Under the pieces are notes generated by a model. It worked only from the letters and a program-made list of their open reading frames with translations, searched no databases and had not been told where the DNA came from. From IMG/VR virus record IMGVR_UViG_3300032157_000032, positions 1-38,566 of that record: DNA of 38,566 nt. One strand, 5' to 3'. Source of the DNA: a virus. Positions 16,532 to 22,219 of this stretch are shown in pieces. A program made the translations under genes and the position numbers. The stretch's first letter is position 1; each line of letters opens with the position of its first letter.

Positions 16532-16721
16532 CACAGGGACCCGGATGTGTCAATACCCAAGCAAGTCCCGTGCCACATCCAAGGCCCACCAGAAGCCCCA
16601 GGAGCCGCGATCTCTCCCTACCCTAGGCCAGGGTACCGGGTGGGTACTGCGCCGCTCCTAGGCCCTCTCCGTGCGCTATACGTGGTGTCCCGGTGGTCCA
16701 TAGCCGGGCCCGCCTGTCAAG
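16532..16721. repeat. Imperfect direct duplication, unit 2
   Basis: Second unit of the duplication starting at 16237. The shared blocks include CCCTACCC, GGTACCGGG/GGTAGCGGG, CTGCGCC, CTCCGTG and TATACG. Between the units lies one motif in the opposite orientation (16493-16515). Confidence 0.6.
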
Positions 16722-16772
16722 CCCCGGAGGGTGGGTAAATGTAAGGTTTACTTTACACTGTCGGAAAATCTT

Positions 16773-16794
16773 ACAGTACTGTATGGGTATACAG
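16773..16794. promoter_or_regulatory. Overlapping palindromes
   Basis: ACAGTACTGT (16773-16782) is a perfect 10-bp palindrome. It overlaps CTGTAT-GGGT-ATACAG (16779-16794), an inverted repeat with 6-bp arms. They stand at the start of the AT-richer part of the control region and look like operator sites. Confidence 0.35.
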
Positions 16795-16887
16795 GGGGTC
16801 CGATTTGTGGAGAAACACGCGAATCGTGGTAACCCCCGTGGTTTAACGGCCTCCCTCTCCTAAGGGTTACCCTCCCCCCGGTGGTGT

Positions 16888-16907
16888 AGTGTGATCCAGT
16901 TCACACT
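16888..16907. promoter_or_regulatory. CRP-like palindromic site AGTGTGA-N6-TCACACT
   Basis: A perfect inverted repeat with 7-bp arms and a 6-bp spacer. It contains TGTGA-N6-TCACA, the consensus for CRP/Vfr-type cAMP receptor proteins. It lies 34 bp upstream of a TTGACA box. Binding by a host CRP family regulator is a direct prediction; a phage regulator with a similar site is the alternative. Confidence 0.5.
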
Positions 16908-16941
16908 TTCACAATCTATTTTCTTTTTGTTGCATAGGGTA

Positions 16942-16985
16942 TTGACACCCTACCCTAGGCCATGCTAAAAGCAACCCGGGGTTGC
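16942..16985 (+). promoter_or_regulatory. Sigma70-like promoter with overlapping dyad operator
   Basis: TTGACA (16942-16947), 17-bp spacer, CTAAAA (16965-16970), followed at once by GCAACC-CGG-GGTTGC (16971-16985), a dyad where the start site would be. Layout is that of a repressible promoter. It points rightward toward the integrase terminator, where no plus-strand gene is seen, so it might make a non-coding or antisense RNA. The -10 box is only a fair match. Confidence 0.35.
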
Positions 16986-16990
16986 CGGGG

Positions 16991-17060
16991 TACACCCTAC
17001 TATTACCCTATATGTACCTAGGTATACCTAGGATTACCCGGGTATCCCTCTATGTACCTA
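16991..17060. repeat. Array of about 10-bp phased TACCTA-like units
   Basis: Seven successive 10-bp steps carry degenerate units: TACACCCTAC, TATTACCCTA, TATGTACCTA, GGTATACCTA, GGATTACCCG, GGTATCCCTC, TATGTACCTA. The period matches one helical turn, so the same face is presented each time. TACCTAGG-type words also recur at 16951 and 17178. Resembles short iterons or a multi-site operator. Confidence 0.5.
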
Positions 17061-17061
17061 T

Positions 17062-17080
17062 GTATGTACGTAGTACATAC
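17062..17080. promoter_or_regulatory. 19-bp dyad GTATGTAC-GTA-GTACATAC
   Basis: Perfect inverted repeat with 8-bp arms and a 3-bp centre, directly after the phased array. Its centre is 40 bp from the centre of a second 19-bp dyad of the same layout. Confidence 0.45.
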
Positions 17081-17101
17081 CCTATACATACCGGGGTATC
17101 C

Positions 17102-17120
17102 CAGAAGTACCCTACTTCTG
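17102..17120. promoter_or_regulatory. 19-bp dyad CAGAAGTA-CCC-TACTTCTG
   Basis: Perfect inverted repeat with 8-bp arms and a 3-bp centre, same size as the dyad at 17062-17080 and about four helical turns away. Suggests paired binding of a dimeric protein. Confidence 0.45.
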
Positions 17121-17145
17121 CATAACAATAATCCCATGTCCTACA

Positions 17146-17170
17146 GGTAGGCGCGCGCAAGCGCGCTACC
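17146..17170. other. Stable hairpin with GCAA tetraloop
   Basis: GGTAG-G-CGCGC, GCAA loop, GCGCG-CTACC: a 10-bp stem with one bulged G. A GNRA-type tetraloop and all-GC inner stem suggest a structured RNA or single-strand DNA element. The palindrome CGCGCG also makes it an unusual DNA site. Confidence 0.4.
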
Positions 17171-17292
17171 ATGGATTACCTAGGATGTACAGGGAGGGAG
17201 TGTGGCGGGTAGGTCAGATGGTCGGTATCAGGCACCAGACCCTACCCCTTGCGGGCCTGGACACCCCAAGGCCACCACGTGCCAAGTGTACC

Positions 17293-17323
17293 AAAGAAAA
17301 GGCCCAGGGGGTTAGCCTGGGCC
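17293..17323 (-). terminator. Intrinsic terminator of the integrase operon
   Basis: On the minus strand GGCCCAGG, 7-nt loop, CCTGGGCC, followed by TTTTCTTT. It is about 120 bases after the integrase stop and is the clearest intrinsic terminator in the genome, marking the end of the leftward gene set. Confidence 0.8.
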
Positions 17324-17396
17324 AAGGGTAAGGACCGGCAGGCCCCTATGTGGCAGTCCCCAGGGAGGGAGGGACTAACCTTGTATGACCTTAGTC

Positions 17397-17418
17397 TACA
17401 GGGGAAACGCCCCTGTGG
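17397..17418. other. Hairpin after the integrase stop
   Basis: ACAGGGG-AAACG-CCCCTGT, a 7-bp stem that can extend with imperfect pairs. No T tract on either side, so not a classical terminator; may protect the transcript end or be a site for integrase-related proteins. Confidence 0.3.
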
Positions 17419-17443
17419 ACTACTGCTTGTATGTAGGTGAGGG

Positions 17444-18601
17444 TTACTTCCCCTCCTGTGTGAGTTTCGCTTGGTGCCGCTGGGCCAGCTCCCGGGTGTC
17501 CTGTGCTGCAAGGTGTACGTAGCGGTCTACCGCGTTGGACTTCCACCCACCCAATGCCTTGAGCTGGTGAGCGTTGGCGCCCTGGGATGCCATCGCCGTG
17601 GCCGCGGTATGCCTCAGGGCATGGAACGGCCGGGGCATGTTGAGGCCGGCCCGCTGGAGCGCCTCATGGAGCCTGGGCAGGTAATCGTAACGGCCATACC
17701 GCTTGTGTTTGTGAGACCAGCGGCCGGGGAATACTGGGGTGGCCAGTTGCTCCGCGGTAGGTCCCCAGCAATCCCGGAACCGGCTGGCGTGGTACACCTT
17801 GAGGGCCAGGAGCGCCTCACCGTACACCCAGGCCACCCGGGCCTCCCCATTCTTGGTGTCCTCGAACATGAGCCGGCCTTCCGTCTCACCCAGGTCCACA
17901 TGGCTCCAGGTGAGCCCCAGCAGCTCCCCAGCACGCGCGGCGGTGCTCAGGGCCACCAGGGTGAGGGTGTGGAGCTGAGGGTCCTTGGCGGTCTCCTGGA
18001 GGAGCTTGGCGCGGGCCTGGTCGGCATAGGCTTTGCCCTTGGTCTTGCCCTCGGGGAGCTTGGACAGTCCGGTGAACGGGTTGGCGCCAGGCTGGAGCCA
18101 TTCCCAGTCTCCACACACATGGCCGAACACGGAGGACAGGGCGGCCATGTAGCGGTTCACGGTGGCCGGGGTGCGCTGGTACTGGGGGGCCTCGCCGGCC
18201 GCCTCGGAACGCTTGGAGCCCGGGGTGGCGCGGGCATACTTGCCCTGGAGCAACACCAGGCGCTGGTCCGACAGCCAGCCCCGGCTCACCTCGCCCACCT
18301 TGCGGGTGCCGTGGGTGTTCATCCACCAATCCAGGGTGAACCCGTACATGGCACCATTGCGCATCCTGGGGAGGACCTCGGCGCGCCAACGCTCGATGGC
18401 ATCGGCAATGGTCCGCTTGCGCCCCTCGGTGCCCTTGAAATGGCGGCCTTCCACCATGGCGGCCTCGATGGTCGCGGCCCATGCCTTGGCCAGGCGCTTG
18501 TTGGGGAACGTGGCGCCCTGGGGCGGGAAACCGGCCTTGCGGACCTGGACCTGGACGGAGACGGTGCCGTCCTTGGCGGTGCGGGTGCGGTATGTTGCCA
18601 T
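17444..18601 (-). CDS. int: Tyrosine integrase
   Basis: 385 aa from ATG 18601, which shares a base with the preceding stop (TAATG); the longer frame is antisense-like. An N-terminal DNA-binding domain (RTRTAKDGTVSVQVQVRKAG..., AP2-like), a core-binding domain (about 65-180), and a catalytic domain with Arg223 (AARAGELLGL), Lys250, His327-Ala-Leu-Arg330, Trp353 and the nucleophile Tyr361 (DRYVHL). All catalytic residues are present, so the enzyme should be active. It would recombine attP (19312-19358) with a host tRNA-Lys gene. Three small genes share its operon and a strong terminator follows. Confidence 0.93.
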   Translation of the reverse strand: MATYRTRTAKDGTVSVQVQVRKAGFPPQGATFPNKRLAKAWAATIEAAMVEGRHFKGTEGRKRTIADAIERWRAEVLPRMRNGAMYGFTLDWWMNTHGTRKVGEVSRGWLSDQRLVLLQGKYARATPGSKRSEAAGEAPQYQRTPATVNRYMAALSSVFGHVCGDWEWLQPGANPFTGLSKLPEGKTKGKAYADQARAKLLQETAKDPQLHTLTLVALSTAARAGELLGLTWSHVDLGETEGRLMFEDTKNGEARVAWVYGEALLALKVYHASRFRDCWGPTAEQLATPVFPGRWSHKHKRYGRYDYLPRLHEALQRAGLNMPRPFHALRHTAATAMASQGANAHQLKALGGWKSNAVDRYVHLAAQDTRELAQRHQAKLTQEGK

Positions 18602-18816
18602 TAGCGGGGGTCTCCGTAGCGAACGGTTACCGCCAGGTTGCGCGCCTGGAGGCGCTGGACACACTCCAGCACGCGGGCCACATGGTGAGGAAAGGTGGGT
18701 GTCCACCAGACTACCCAGAGGCTACCGCCGTGGGGGTGGGCCTCCCGGCGGAGGTGAGGACGGTCCGGGGATACACCCGGGGGTGGCATGGTGTAGCGAG
18801 GGCGGCGGGTGGTCAT
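18601..18816 (-). CDS. Unknown small protein upstream of integrase
   Basis: 71 aa with a GGGGAGG ribosome site, ending TAATG with integrase. N-terminus is Arg/Pro-rich (TTRRPRYTMPPPGVSPDRPH); the C-terminal half, WVVWWTPTFPHHVARVLECVQRL, could be a small folded domain. The position just before int is where excisionases may lie, but no winged-helix or AlpA-like motif is clear. Confidence 0.5.
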   Translation of the reverse strand: MTTRRPRYTMPPPGVSPDRPHLRREAHPHGGSLWVVWWTPTFPHHVARVLECVQRLQARNLAVTVRYGDPR

Positions 18817-18819
18817 GGA

Positions 18820-19035
18820 TCAGCCTCCCCGGACCTGGACATAGCCCAGGCCGTTCCAGGCGTACACGGTCACGTCATGGGCCGCGCCCGCCAGCTTGGG
18901 ATTGCCCTCCAGGCCGTCAGCCAGGGCCATGGCGGAGCCTATGGTGTCCGTGTAGGCGTGGTGGCTGTGGTGGCTGTCCCGCCAGGTGACGCGGTACTGG
19001 CGGATGGAATCGTCATGCTTGTAGTTGCGGGGCAT
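18820..19035 (-). CDS. Unknown small protein in integrase operon
   Basis: 71 aa, GGGAGA ribosome site. Sequence IRQYRVTWRDSHHSHHAYTDTIGSAMALADGL followed by strands (HDVTVYAWNGLGYVQV) suggests a beta-alpha-beta fold, similar in layout to the 58-aa protein next to it. No function recognised. Confidence 0.55.
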   Translation of the reverse strand: MPRNYKHDDSIRQYRVTWRDSHHSHHAYTDTIGSAMALADGLEGNPKLAGAAHDVTVYAWNGLGYVQVRGG

Positions 19036-19050
19036 GGTGTTCTCCCTGGG

Positions 19051-19227
19051 TTAGGACTTAGGGATGGGCTGTATCAGGTAACGCCAGTCCTTGGTCAGCC
19101 GGCCCTGTTTGGTGGGCTCCGGCTCCAGCTTGCGGGTGTGGTTGAGGGCCCGGCGGTGGGTGGGGAATTCCGCCACCACCGTGCCGTTGGCCGTGTCGAT
19201 TACCTGGTACCAGTTGCGTGTTTCCAT
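19051..19227 (-). CDS. Unknown 58-aa protein, first gene of integrase operon
   Basis: ATG 19227 to TAA 19051. Pattern NWYQVIDTANGTVVAEFPTH, a helix, then GRLTKDWRYLIQPIPKS. Matches the 55-aa protein at 15422-15589 in key places (Y.V..T.G, E..T, A, LT...R, PI.K). Both are first genes of their transcription groups and both have a CGTCACACTT word upstream, hinting at shared regulation. Confidence 0.55.
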   Translation of the reverse strand: METRNWYQVIDTANGTVVAEFPTHRRALNHTRKLEPEPTKQGRLTKDWRYLIQPIPKS

Positions 19228-19270
19228 GGCCCTACTGTGCCACGGCTGTGCCAGGAGTAAATAGGGGGTG

Positions 19271-19280
19271 CGTCACACTT
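19271..19280. promoter_or_regulatory. CGTCACACTT motif, copy 2
   Basis: Exact second copy of the 10-bp word at 15672-15681. On the minus strand it falls in the spacer of a weak promoter-like pair (TAGGCA, 17 bp, TATTTA) upstream of the 58-aa gene, a good place for an operator. Confidence 0.4.
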
Positions 19281-19311
19281 TGCCTAAGTATGCGCACCCG
19301 TTGGAGTTATT

Positions 19312-19358
19312 TGGTGGGCCGTCCCCGGCTCGAACGGGGGACCTACTGATTAAGAGTC
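19312..19358 (-). other. attP: attP core: 3' half of tRNA-Lys(CUU)
   Basis: Read on the minus strand, these 47 bases run from the anticodon stem through loop CTCTTAA (anticodon CTT), stem TCAGT, variable region, T arm CCCCG-TTCGAGC-CGGGG, acceptor strand ACGGCCC, discriminator A and CCA. The upstream bases do not form the D arm or 5' acceptor strand, and the 5' side of the anticodon stem has a mismatch, so this is a fragment, not a gene. Integration here would rebuild the host tRNA-Lys gene. The integrase operon starts about 85 bases away. Confidence 0.88.
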
Positions 19359-19388
19359 CGTTCACAGCACCCCGGCACACAATCCGGC

Positions 19389-19402
19389 GCCCCGGTTGGG
19401 GC
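19389..19402. other. Small hairpin between attP and the methyltransferase gene
   Basis: GCCCC-GGTT-GGGGC, 5-bp stem. No T tract. The 247-base gap 19228-19474 otherwise holds only the attP core and the upstream region of the integrase operon; integrase arm sites may be here but none is obvious. Confidence 0.3.
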
Positions 19403-19474
19403 TATTCGCAGGGTGTCAGGTGGGGGGCCGTGGTGGGTAACTGTGCCCCCTTGTGTGTCATGGTTGTGCCCAGG

Positions 19475-20185
19475 CTACGCAAAAAGCCGCTCCACGAGGG
19501 GCGCTTTACCGCCTCTCCGCATGGCCACCTGGTGGGGTGTGACCTCCGCCACGAGCCGCCACCCCGGCGGGGCCGCCTCCTCCGAAACGTACACCCGGAC
19601 CTCTCGCGCCCGCTGGCGCCCGGCCCACGCCCAGAATTCCGTGCTGTCGAAGGGCCAGCCCTCTCCGGGGGGCGTGGTGCCCCGGTATGGCGGGTCACAG
19701 TAGAGCACGGCTCCAGGAGGTACGGGGACGTCCTGGTAAGCCCCGTGGCGGAATTCCACATTCCGGAACCCCCTGGCCAGCGTCATGGCCTTGGCGAGCC
19801 CCCGCGCACCCGCACCCGCGTAATACCGGCCCTGGGCGGGGTTGTCCTTTGCGTACCCTCCAAACCATTTCCCCCCGAACGAGCACGCGTACCCCGCGAA
19901 GCATCGCAGGGCGGAGGGGGCAACGTGCCGGAGGGACTTGTACTCCTCCAGGCTCACGGCCTCCGGGGGCTGCCACCCGTCCCGCAGTGCCGCGAAAAGT
20001 AGTGGCAAGTCCTGGTGTAGGTCGCTGGCCAGGACTCTCCCGAAGTGTGGCGCAAGATGGGCCGTCATGGCACACCCGCCCATAAAGGGCTCCACAAGTA
20101 ATTCCCGGGAATGTTGCCCTAGGTCGTTCAAAATAGCGCGGGAGAGGGCTGGGGCTACCCGCCATTTACCCCCGAGGAGTTTCAT
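19475..20185 (-). CDS. DNA adenine methyltransferase, Dam/D12 class
   Basis: 236 aa from ATG 20185. The N-terminus MKLLGGKWRVAPAL is the usual D12-class opening (GGK), followed by the AdoMet motif EPFMGG (residues 32-37), LASDLH, and the catalytic DPPY at 164-167. It would transfer a methyl group to N6 of adenine; GATC is the common target but cannot be shown here. Phage methyltransferases of this kind often protect against host restriction. No matching endonuclease is adjacent, so it is an orphan enzyme. No good ribosome site is seen before the start. Length is slightly below the usual 260-280 aa. Confidence 0.88.
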   Translation of the reverse strand: MKLLGGKWRVAPALSRAILNDLGQHSRELLVEPFMGGCAMTAHLAPHFGRVLASDLHQDLPLLFAALRDGWQPPEAVSLEEYKSLRHVAPSALRCFAGYACSFGGKWFGGYAKDNPAQGRYYAGAGARGLAKAMTLARGFRNVEFRHGAYQDVPVPPGAVLYCDPPYRGTTPPGEGWPFDSTEFWAWAGRQRAREVRVYVSEEAAPPGWRLVAEVTPHQVAMRRGGKAPLVERLFA

Positions 20186-20198
20186 GGGGAGGGGGCGG

Positions 20199-20552
20199 TC
20201 ACAGGGGGTAGTAGGCGCCGCGCGGGGTGGAGCGGTCCACAGGCTCCTCCGGGGCCGGCAGGGCGCGACACTTCGCAATCTCCCGGTCAATGACTGCCAG
20301 CTCCTGGGCCGCCTTTGCCTGGGCCTCCGCCTTGAGGGCGTACAGGGCGCGCAAATGCCCGGCGGTGACCTCCTCCGGCGGGAGGGGCGGGACCGTGACC
20401 TCCAGGACCTCACTGACCCGGACGTAGCCCATACCCAGGGGGCAATTGTCCGGGTCCTGGTGGTGGGTGATGTCCCGGAGTTGCATGGAGTCATACTTGG
20501 GGTTGCGGTACAGGGCCACCTTGCGGATGGCGTCCAATGGCTTGACTTTCAT
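20199..20552 (-). CDS. Unknown helical protein
   Basis: 117 aa from ATG 20552 (ATGA overlap). Starts MKVKPLDAIRKVALYRNPKY, then a long helix with coiled-coil character (VTAGHLRALYALKAEAQAKA...). The end is Pro-rich. Function unknown. Confidence 0.55.
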   Translation of the reverse strand: MKVKPLDAIRKVALYRNPKYDSMQLRDITHHQDPDNCPLGMGYVRVSEVLEVTVPPLPPEEVTAGHLRALYALKAEAQAKAAQELAVIDREIAKCRALPAPEEPVDRSTPRGAYYPL

Positions 20553-20932
20553 TTCCCCGCCTTGGCCCGGCTGATCCGGGCAAACGCCACTAGGTCCATG
20601 CACACCCTGCCCTGTACCTTGGAGAACACCTCGGCGTAGCCATTGCGCGCCCGGTGGCGGTACAGCCACTCCAGGGCGTCCTGGGTCTCGGGGAGGAGGA
20701 TGCCGGCACGGTGGAGGTGTTCCACCTTGAGGGGCACGAGGCTTGGGGCAGTGTCCCGCGGGTCCATTGGTAGGAGGACGCTGGCCGAATCCTCCACCAG
20801 CACCATGGCCACCGGGGACGGGTGGGCCATGCAGCGCATTGGCTGGTGGTGGGTATGGTGGGCGCCCTCACACAGGGACACGCGAGGGGCCCAGGTGGGA
20901 CACTCCGGGCACCGGTATACGTAGAGGCTCAC
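20549..20932 (-). CDS. Zinc-ribbon protein of unknown function
   Basis: 127 aa from GTG 20932, in a GTGA overlap. The start MSLYVYRCPECPTWAPRVSL plus a later CEGAHHTHHQPMRC gives Cys/His pairs for a zinc site. The C-terminal half is helical (EHLHRAGILLPETQDALEWL). Its first residues resemble the start of the FmdB-like protein two genes upstream. Function unknown. Confidence 0.55.
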   Translation of the reverse strand: MSLYVYRCPECPTWAPRVSLCEGAHHTHHQPMRCMAHPSPVAMVLVEDSASVLLPMDPRDTAPSLVPLKVEHLHRAGILLPETQDALEWLYRHRARNGYAEVFSKVQGRVCMDLVAFARISRAKAGK

Positions 20933-21114
20933 CGGCCCGGGTCCTTGGTAGTGGTGCGGACGCATTCGTCCACCAGGCGTTGCTTGTATCTGTGCAGCAT
21001 AGCCGGTCGATCATTACGCCGCGCCCGCCGTATCCTGGCCACGGCTTCCGCAATGATTCCATCCGCCCTGCGTTGGTTGTAGGCGAGGTATAGCCGTAAT
21101 GACGTGTCAACCAC
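20929..21114 (-). CDS. Unknown small basic protein
   Basis: 61 aa from GTG 21114 with GGAGGG just upstream. Helical and basic (LRLYLAYNQRRADGIIAEAVARIRRARRND). Overlaps the preceding gene by 8 bases and the next by 4. Function unknown. Confidence 0.45.
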   Translation of the reverse strand: MVDTSLRLYLAYNQRRADGIIAEAVARIRRARRNDRPAMLHRYKQRLVDECVRTTTKDPGR

Positions 21115-21286
21115 GTTCCCTCCGGGGCGCCGCGGGGTTGCGGACGTGGCCGTGGGGTGCGGATACTTGGCGGAGCATACGTCCCCGGAGGCACGGGCAC
21201 AGCTTGGGGTGGTCCCTGTCCTGGTAGGTGCGTAGGTCCTCCAGCACCCTGCCACAGGCCACACACCTATAAGCGTACAGGGGCAC
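21107..21286 (-). CDS. FmdB-like zinc-ribbon protein
   Basis: 59 aa from GTG 21286, which shares a base with the preceding stop (TAGTG). MPLYAYRCVACGRVLEDLRT with a later CPC and a basic tail is the FmdB/CxxC regulatory zinc-ribbon pattern, though the second Cys pair is CPC and not the usual CPxC. Role not known; members are small putative regulators. Confidence 0.55.
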   Translation of the reverse strand: MPLYAYRCVACGRVLEDLRTYQDRDHPKLCPCLRGRMLRQVSAPHGHVRNPAAPRRERG

Positions 21287-21669
21287 TAACTCGCCTCCAC
21301 GGTGCGCGGGGTGTCCAGGGCTTTGGGTGGGGGTGGTAGGGGCTCGATGCTGCCCGGGACGGCCATGTAGAACGCCCCAAATTTGGGGGCGCCCCAGTCC
21401 CGATCAGGCTCGATCACGTAGCCGGCAGTCACGCCCAGGGGTCTCCCGGTCATCGAATCACATATGTACATGCCCTCCCGGTAGTCCACCACGGTGACCA
21501 GTTCCCCCACCCTGGAGGGGTCACAGGCTGCAAGTACCCGACATAGGGTCCCGATGGGGATGCGCCCGGTCATCGGTCGGCCCCCACCAGTCGGGCAATG
21601 TCGGCCAGGATAAGCGGGGATTCGGTGAGGGCATCCCCAAGGGGCTTGCTCCGCCGTAGTGGGTATCAT
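21286..21669 (-). CDS. Unknown protein, SH3-like beta fold possible
   Basis: 127 aa if started at ATG 21669 (ATGA overlap); ATG 21573 gives a 95-aa form that starts MTGRIPIGTLCRVLAACDPS and looks more protein-like. The core GTLCRVLAACDPSRVGELVTVVDYREGMYICD has the feel of a small beta barrel. The first 32 residues of the long form are Pro/Gly/His-rich and may not be translated. C-terminus is Pro-rich. Function unknown. Confidence 0.45.
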   Translation of the reverse strand: MIPTTAEQAPWGCPHRIPAYPGRHCPTGGGRPMTGRIPIGTLCRVLAACDPSRVGELVTVVDYREGMYICDSMTGRPLGVTAGYVIEPDRDWGAPKFGAFYMAVPGSIEPLPPPPKALDTPRTVEAS

Positions 21670-21848
21670 TCGGTGTCCCTCGCGCCCAGGACCACCATGG
21701 CCAGGTAGCAGCAATGTCGCCATAGCTGGATACGGCTGTGATTGCTGGTACCGCCGCCGGCCAATACTGCAACTAGGAACACCAGGGCAAGCGGGTACCA
21801 GATGGGCCACAGGACGAGGATGACTAGGCACCGCCATAGGGTTTTCAT
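21666..21848 (-). CDS. Small membrane protein
   Basis: 60 aa from ATG 21848 (ATGA overlap with the outer spanin). One long hydrophobic region (MKTLWRCLVILVLWPIWYPL, then ALVFLVAVLAGGG) followed by a more polar tail with a second short hydrophobic stretch (CCYLAMVVLGA). Resembles the N-terminus of the 219-aa protein at 23384-24043 (LVLWP). Could be a holin-type or accessory lysis protein. Confidence 0.5.
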   Translation of the reverse strand: MKTLWRCLVILVLWPIWYPLALVFLVAVLAGGGTSNHSRIQLWRHCCYLAMVVLGARDTE

Positions 21849-22216
21849 AGCTTGCGCCCCTTCCCGTCGAAGCATTGCGCCGGGTCCGTGAGCTGGCACC
21901 ACCGTTGCCCGTATGCCTGGGATGGGAGCTTGGCGGGCTCGGGCTTCACCACGTGGGCGCACCGCGCGTACAGGCCGCGGTACTCCAAGACACAGCCCCA
22001 CAGGGCGGCCTGGAGTTGCTTGGCCGTGGCGGCCTCGGGGATGTCACAGGGTGGTAGTGGCGGACAGGCCAAGGCCCGTGATGGCTCCTCCACGTCCCCC
22101 AGCCGGATGGGCTCGGGGCGGGTGGAGCACCCGGAGCACATGGCGAGGAGGAGGCACAGGACGATGGCCCAAAGGAACAGGCTTACGGGGGTGTCGCTGT
22201 AGGGTTCGCGTGACAT
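21845..22216 (-). CDS. Outer-membrane spanin (Rz1-like lipoprotein)
   Basis: 123 aa. A hydrophobic N-terminal segment LFLWAIVLCLLLAMCSGCS carries a lipobox-like end with Cys residues suitable for lipidation. It is followed by a short Pro-rich region (CPPLPPCDIPEA) and helix ATAKQLQAALWGCVLEYRGL, a pattern of o-spanins. A GGAGG ribosome site precedes the ATG. With the inner spanin at 22384-22764 it would fuse inner and outer membranes in the last step of lysis. Separate, not nested, genes. Confidence 0.65.
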   Translation of the reverse strand: MSREPYSDTPVSLFLWAIVLCLLLAMCSGCSTRPEPIRLGDVEEPSRALACPPLPPCDIPEAATAKQLQAALWGCVLEYRGLYARCAHVVKPEPAKLPSQAYGQRWCQLTDPAQCFDGKGRKL

Positions 22217-22219
22217 GAA

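Larger units (their letters stand above)
16237..16721. promoter_or_regulatory. Five copies of a 23-bp motif, [CA]TTGAC-N12-TGTG type
   Basis: Copies with identical internal spacing are at 16237-16259 (-), 16404-16426 (-), 16493-16515 (+), 16532-16554 (-) and a weaker one at 16699-16721 (-, ending CTATG). Typical form is CTTGACAGG, nine bases usually holding CCGGG or CCCGG, then GTGTG. TTGACA looks like a -35 box but no -10 box follows at 16-18 bases, so protein binding sites (initiator, integrase arm or regulator) are more likely than plain promoters. Confidence 0.5.
16101..17443. other. Non-coding control / putative origin region
   Basis: A 1.34-kb stretch with no believable gene on either strand; the open frames present lack ribosome sites and have implausible Pro/Arg/Gly-rich products. 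It holds a 15-bp perfect inverted repeat, an imperfect duplication offset by about 295 bp, five 23-bp motifs, an AT-richer part from 16740 to 17150 with dyads and phased short repeats, a CRP-like palindrome, a sigma70-like promoter and the terminator of the integrase operon. Such density of direct and inverted repeats in one place suits a replication origin and/or a genetic switch. No DnaA box matching TTATCCACA was seen. Confidence 0.6.

Noticed and set aside
16272-16738. Two overlapping plus-strand open frames (129 and 124 aa) in the control region
   Set aside because: Different frames of the same repeat-rich DNA, Pro/Gly/Arg-rich, no ribosome sites, and the duplication is conserved as DNA blocks rather than as protein.
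16991-17120. CRISPR array
   Set aside because: Repeat units are about 10 bp, degenerate and without spacers; no cas genes.
17471-18604. 377-aa plus-strand open frame opposite integrase
   Set aside because: Antisense of a gene with complete catalytic residues; long GC-rich frames of this kind are expected by chance.
19312-19400. A complete tRNA gene
   Set aside because: Only the part from anticodon stem to CCA is present; upstream bases cannot form the D arm or 5' acceptor strand.
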